From: Corynebacterium resistens DSM 45100
Lineage (GTDB): Bacteria > Actinomycetota > Actinomycetes > Mycobacteriales > Mycobacteriaceae
Reading direction: 5' to 3'
Assembly (NCBI RefSeq): GCF_000177535.2
Contig: NC_015673.1
Location: forward strand, 1,054,001 to 1,118,000
Length of the DNA: 64,000 bases
The position numbers and the translations under genes were made by a program. Position 1 is the first letter of the stretch, and every line of letters starts with the position of its first letter. Shown in pieces: positions 60,264-64,000 of the stretch. Under the pieces are notes generated by a model. It was not told the origin of the DNA and did no database searches. It saw only the letters and a program-made list of their open reading frames with translations.

Positions 60264-62858
60264 ATGACTAAAGGCAAGCTGCTTCTTCTCGATGGCCATT
60301 CCCTGGCTTTCCGCGCGTTTTACGCCCTGCCCGCGGCCAATTTCTCCACCACCGGTGGCCAGCACACCAACGCGGTCTACGGATTCCTCGGGATGTTCCT
60401 CGGCCTCATGGAGAAAGAACAGCCGACCCACGTTGCTGCTGCCTTCGACCTCTCTGGCCCCACGTTCCGTGAAGAGCATTTCCCGGAGTACAAGGCCCAG
60501 CGTCCCTCCACACCACCAGAGTTCAAGGGCCAGATCACGCTGATCCGCAAGGCCCTCGAAGCCCTCGGCATCACCACGCTGGACAAGGAGGCTTACGAGG
60601 CCGACGACATCATCGCCACCCTTGCCACTGAAGCGGACAAGGCGGGCATGGAAACCCTCATCTGCACCGGTGACCGCGATTCGCTCCAGCTGGTTAACGA
60701 CGACATCACCGTGCTCTACACCCTCAAGGGCGTATCCGATCTACACCGGTTCACCCCGGAGGCCGTCGAGAAGAAATACGGTGTCACCCCACAGCAATAC
60801 CCCGACCTCGCAGCACTGCGCGGTGATACCAGCGATAACATGCCAGGCGTGCCCGGCGTTGGCCCCAAAACCGCTCAGAAGTGGATCAGTCAATACGGCA
60901 GCCTGCAGGGTGTCATCGATGTTATGGACAGCATCAAGGGCAAGGTCGGGGAAAGCCTGCGCGAGCATATCGACAGCGTGAAACTTGCTCGCGAAATCAC
61001 GGAAATGGTGCGCGACCTGGACCTCGTGGATGATCTCGATCAGCTGCGACCCAAGGAAATCGATGCCACTGAGGTCCTCGAAATGTTCGAGGAGCTCCAG
61101 TTCGGTACCAACCTCCGCAGCCGCACCTTCCGCATCCTCGGCGTGGAGTTCGAAGACACGACTGTCCTGCCCATCACCCGCGAAGAACTCGATCGCGGAA
61201 AATTCAGCCAGTGGGTGAAGAAGCACACCGGGGGAAGCTCCCGCGCCCTCGCAGTCGACATCGACGGCGAACGGCTGACGGTGCTGGATGGGGATCACGT
61301 TGGCGTCGAAATGGATTTGGCGGACCTAGACCCCAAGGATGAAAAAGCCATCAAGACCTGGCTGGCCGATCCAGCTTCCCCCAAGTGGTTTCACGACGCC
61401 AAAAGGGCATTCCACGCCCTGGCGCCGCAGGGCCTGGAACTCGATGGCGTGGAACATGATGCTTCCATCGCGGCATACCTGCTGCGACCCGACGTTCGGA
61501 TCTCGGGTTTGGGGGACATTCTGCAAAGTCAGGCCGGCCGCGAACTTCCCGCCAATGCCGACGGATTTGATCGTGCGCAGGCCGTGCGCGACCTCGTGAA
61601 GGTGCTCACCGAGAAGTTGGCCGCCGCCAAGCAGGAGGAACTGTACTACGACCTCGAAGTGCCCCTGTGCCTGATCCTGGCGCGCATGGAACACGAGGGC
61701 ATCGCCGTGGATGGAGAGCACCTGCAGGAGCTCTCCAACGATTACGCAGCGAAGATCGATGAGGAGATCGCGGCGGCGCGCGAACTCGCGGGGGATTCCA
61801 CACTGAACCTCTCCAGCCCAAAACAGCTGCAGAAAGTGCTGTTTGATGACTTCGATCTGCCCAAGACGAAGAGGACCAAGACCGGCTACTCCACGGCAGC
61901 CGCTGAACTGGAGAAGCTGACGGCCCAGACGAATCATCCATTTCTTGCGCACCTGATGGCGCACCGCGAGTACCAGAAGATGAAAACCACGATTGACGGG
62001 TTGATCGAAGCCATCGGTGATGACGGGCGCATTCACACCACGTTTAATCAGAAAGGTGCGGCGACAGGGCGCTTGTCTTCCTCTGATCCGAACCTGCAGA
62101 ACATTCCCGTGCGTACAGATGCGGGCCGGCGAATCCGTGCGGCGTTTCATGCCGGATGGGGTGAAACGCTTCTAACCGCTGACTATTCGCAGATCGAGAT
62201 GCGTGTGATGGCGCATCTATCGCAGGATGAGGGGCTGATCGAGGCCTACAAATCTGGCGAAGACCTGCACAATTACGTCGGCTCCCGCGTGTTCGATGTG
62301 CCGGTTGATCAGGTCACCCCGGAGCTGCGCCGTCGAGTCAAGGCCCTGAGCTACGGCTTGGTGTACGGCCTTAGCGCGTTCGGGCTGTCGCAGCAGCTGG
62401 GCATTTCGGCTGGTGAGGCCAAGGTCATTATGGAGAACTACTTCACCCGTTTTGGCGGAGTAAAGCGCTACCTCGATGAGGTTGTACATCAGGCCAAAGA
62501 AACTGGCTACACGGAAACTCTTTATGGCCGACGCCGCTACCTTCCCGAGCTCAACTCCTCCAACCGGGTGGCGCGGGAGAACGCGGAACGTGCTGCGTTA
62601 AACGCGCCGATCCAGGGAACCGCAGCGGACATCATCAAGCTGGCGATGCTGCGCGTGGACCGCGCGATTCGGGAGCAGAACTTGAAGTCCCGTGTTCTGC
62701 TGCAGGTGCACGACGAGTTGGTGGTGGAGGTCGCCAAGGGTGAACTCGACAAGGTCAGCGAGCTCGTGCAGCGAGAGATGGATGCGGCCGCGCGCCTGCG
62801 CGTCCCCCTCGAAATCAGCGCCGGCCACGGGAAGAACTGGGACGAGGCAGCACACTAG
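60264..62858 (+). CDS. polA: DNA polymerase I
   Basis: 864 aa from ATG at 60264 (MTKGKLLLLDGHSLAFRAFY). 5' nuclease domain 1-290 (YEADDIIATLATEADKAG, DRDSLQLVNDD, LRGDTSDNMPGVPGVGPKTA). The 3'-5' exonuclease domain lacks clear catalytic acidic motifs, as in mycobacterial and Taq enzymes. Polymerase: A DYSQIEMRVMAHLSQDE, B RRRVKALSYGLVYGLSAFG, C QVHDELVVEV. Fills gaps in repair and removes primers. Confidence 0.97.
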   Translation: MTKGKLLLLDGHSLAFRAFYALPAANFSTTGGQHTNAVYGFLGMFLGLMEKEQPTHVAAAFDLSGPTFREEHFPEYKAQRPSTPPEFKGQITLIRKALEALGITTLDKEAYEADDIIATLATEADKAGMETLICTGDRDSLQLVNDDITVLYTLKGVSDLHRFTPEAVEKKYGVTPQQYPDLAALRGDTSDNMPGVPGVGPKTAQKWISQYGSLQGVIDVMDSIKGKVGESLREHIDSVKLAREITEMVRDLDLVDDLDQLRPKEIDATEVLEMFEELQFGTNLRSRTFRILGVEFEDTTVLPITREELDRGKFSQWVKKHTGGSSRALAVDIDGERLTVLDGDHVGVEMDLADLDPKDEKAIKTWLADPASPKWFHDAKRAFHALAPQGLELDGVEHDASIAAYLLRPDVRISGLGDILQSQAGRELPANADGFDRAQAVRDLVKVLTEKLAAAKQEELYYDLEVPLCLILARMEHEGIAVDGEHLQELSNDYAAKIDEEIAAARELAGDSTLNLSSPKQLQKVLFDDFDLPKTKRTKTGYSTAAAELEKLTAQTNHPFLAHLMAHREYQKMKTTIDGLIEAIGDDGRIHTTFNQKGAATGRLSSSDPNLQNIPVRTDAGRRIRAAFHAGWGETLLTADYSQIEMRVMAHLSQDEGLIEAYKSGEDLHNYVGSRVFDVPVDQVTPELRRRVKALSYGLVYGLSAFGLSQQLGISAGEAKVIMENYFTRFGGVKRYLDEVVHQAKETGYTETLYGRRRYLPELNSSNRVARENAERAALNAPIQGTAADIIKLAMLRVDRAIREQNLKSRVLLQVHDELVVEVAKGELDKVSELVQREMDAAARLRVPLEISAGHGKNWDEAAH

Positions 62859-62944
62859 GGGCCCGCACGCCGCGCGCTCACTGCGTTCGCTCGACTCGCG
62901 GTGGCGCGGCGCAGCCGCGGGTGCCTACAGCTGCGCGTCCGCGA

Positions 62945-63895
62945 CTACGCTGCGCGGTGATTATGCCCGTGATCGTAGGCGTGATCCTCTGGCGTATCCT
63001 CGCCGAACTTTCGTTCCACGAAAAGCATGATCAGCACGACCAACGCACCCACGAGCATGAGGCCCATGTGAGCCCAGATATTGCCGTGAGGGGATTGGAG
63101 CGTGGCGTCGGTATCCTGCCAAGGCCACAGCGCACGTAGAGAACCAAGCATGAGGCCCGCCATGACAGACAAGGTCATAGTGCGGTGGCGGGTGAGGAGT
63201 TTTTCCAGGGTGCGGACGAATAGGACGATGCCGGTGAGCGCGCCCGCGGCGAAGACGGCGATATACGCGAGGTTGCGGTCAGAGACGGCCGCGAGGGTGG
63301 CGCTGTACAGCCCGACGGCCAGCAGGAAGAAGGAGCCGGAAACGCCGGGGAGGACCAGGGCGCAGATTGCCACGGCGGCGGCACAGAAAACTATAAGCAG
63401 GTTGGGGTCCGATTGTGGGGCGCTCGTGATGCCAGTGAGGAAGAAGGTGGCTGCCGCTGCGACGAGTGCCGCGAGCGTGACGGGGAGGAATTTGGGTTTA
63501 AGGAAATTCGCCAGGATGGCGCGCAGTGGGGCGATCATTGTGAGCGGCACCGAGATGGAGACCAGGACCATTCCGAAGAAAAGCGCGCGGGAGATCGATG
63601 GGTGATCGGTGACGAAGCTTTCCATTACGCCGGACATTGTGACGACGACGGCGCCCATGCCGAAGACCATCGGGATAAGGAGGGCCCAGTCCAGGCGGCG
63701 GAAGCGGTGCAGCGCTTCGGGGCGGTCGCTGGGGAGGGTTTTGGCAGCGTCGAGGAATCGGTTGGCGTTGAAAAGGACGCGTTCGTAGATTCCGGTGACG
63801 AGGGCGATGGTGCCTCCGGAGACACCGGGGACGAGTTCGGCCATGCCCACGAGGCCGCCGCGGATGACGTTGGCGATAATTTCTAGAATCTTCAT
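62945..63895 (-). CDS. DUF368 membrane protein (polyprenyl-phosphate transporter family)
   Basis: 316 aa with eight or more membrane segments. N-terminal signature (VIRGGLVGMAELVPGVSGGT) and a second inverted copy (ICALVLPGVSGSFFLLAVGL), giving the two-fold repeat of DUF368. Members elsewhere recycle undecaprenyl phosphate across the membrane (PopT; established in other bacteria). A histidine-rich C-terminus (EDHAYDHGHNHRA) is noteworthy. Convergent with polA; the 85-base gap between them is GC-rich with CTCACTGCGTTCGCTC-type repeats. Confidence 0.9.
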   Translation of the reverse strand: MKILEIIANVIRGGLVGMAELVPGVSGGTIALVTGIYERVLFNANRFLDAAKTLPSDRPEALHRFRRLDWALLIPMVFGMGAVVVTMSGVMESFVTDHPSISRALFFGMVLVSISVPLTMIAPLRAILANFLKPKFLPVTLAALVAAAATFFLTGITSAPQSDPNLLIVFCAAAVAICALVLPGVSGSFFLLAVGLYSATLAAVSDRNLAYIAVFAAGALTGIVLFVRTLEKLLTRHRTMTLSVMAGLMLGSLRALWPWQDTDATLQSPHGNIWAHMGLMLVGALVVLIMLFVERKFGEDTPEDHAYDHGHNHRAA

Positions 63896-63896
63896 C

Positions 63897-64000
63897 GCAT
63901 TGAACTCTAAGGAGTCGCGTGGAGGAAGGCCAATAGGGCCGTCAGCTAAAGAAGGCCATTAGGACCATTAGCTATTGAACTCAAAAGAGTCGCGTGGAGG
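63897..64000. repeat. Short interleaved direct repeats upstream of the DUF368 gene
   Basis: ATTGAACTC..AA.GAGTCGCGTGGAGG occurs at about 63899-63926 and 63974-64000, and GAAGGCCA.TAGG.CC.T.AGCTA at about 63926-63949 and 63953-63976. The window ends within the array; its extent is unknown. May be the DUF368 promoter region or a variable repeat. Confidence 0.7.

Overview
The window is high-GC actinobacterial DNA, most likely Corynebacterium or a close relative. The basis is base composition, a PolA of mycobacterial/corynebacterial type and DUF368 and tRNA neighbours; the genus is an inference. It holds one complete integrated prophage (about 51.2 kb, core to core 1086-52317) flanked by chromosome.

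The integration site can be read directly. Bases 1-1087 (minus strand) encode the C-terminal half of a type ISP restriction-modification enzyme, starting at its NPPY methylase motif. Bases 52316-55404 (minus strand) encode its N-terminal half (Mrr-like nuclease, helicase, methylase motif I), ending one codon before NPPY. Joining the halves at a shared GG restores the frame (V-I-G-N-P-P-Y). Joining the phage-side flanks gives an inverted-repeat site (CCAACGT..ACGTTGG) typical of serine-integrase attP. Two tandem large serine recombinases lie just inside the left junction.

Prophage layout. 1.3-4.9 kb: two recombinases, a small protein and an HTH/zinc-ribbon protein (minus). 5.1-6.0 kb: GIY-YIG protein (plus). 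6.0-27.9 kb: late genes of a siphovirus (minus), namely endolysin, holin, tail spike, Dit, tape measure, G/GT frameshift chaperones, major tail protein, connectors, HK97 capsid, ClpP-like protease, portal, terminase, a ParB-methylase with a phage SAM synthetase (metK), small terminase and HNH. 28.0-39.3 kb: early genes (minus), namely a late-regulator candidate, SNF2 helicase and VRR-NUC, primase-helicase, antirepressor, DNA polymerase, DUF2815, DUF2800 and a sigma-like regulator. Several intergenic hairpins and nested inverted repeats lie here.

39.7-52.1 kb (plus) is a 12-kb cargo operon of tightly packed genes: a three-gene ABC-3C-type cassette (Zn-Cys protein, 75-aa middle component, DUF2326 ATPase), an XRE regulator, an unlisted ~52-aa ORF, a type III Mod methylase, a type III Res, a SNF2-type helicase and a DUF3644 protein with a HEPN-like RNKIIH motif. 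It looks like a composite anti-phage island. The prophage therefore breaks one host restriction system while delivering another.

Right flank (chromosome): a 1144-aa DnaQ-exonuclease/TerB/BRCT/sigma-like fusion, a membrane-anchored hypothetical protein, a tRNA with anticodon CAA, polA and a DUF368 (polyprenyl-phosphate transporter family) gene.
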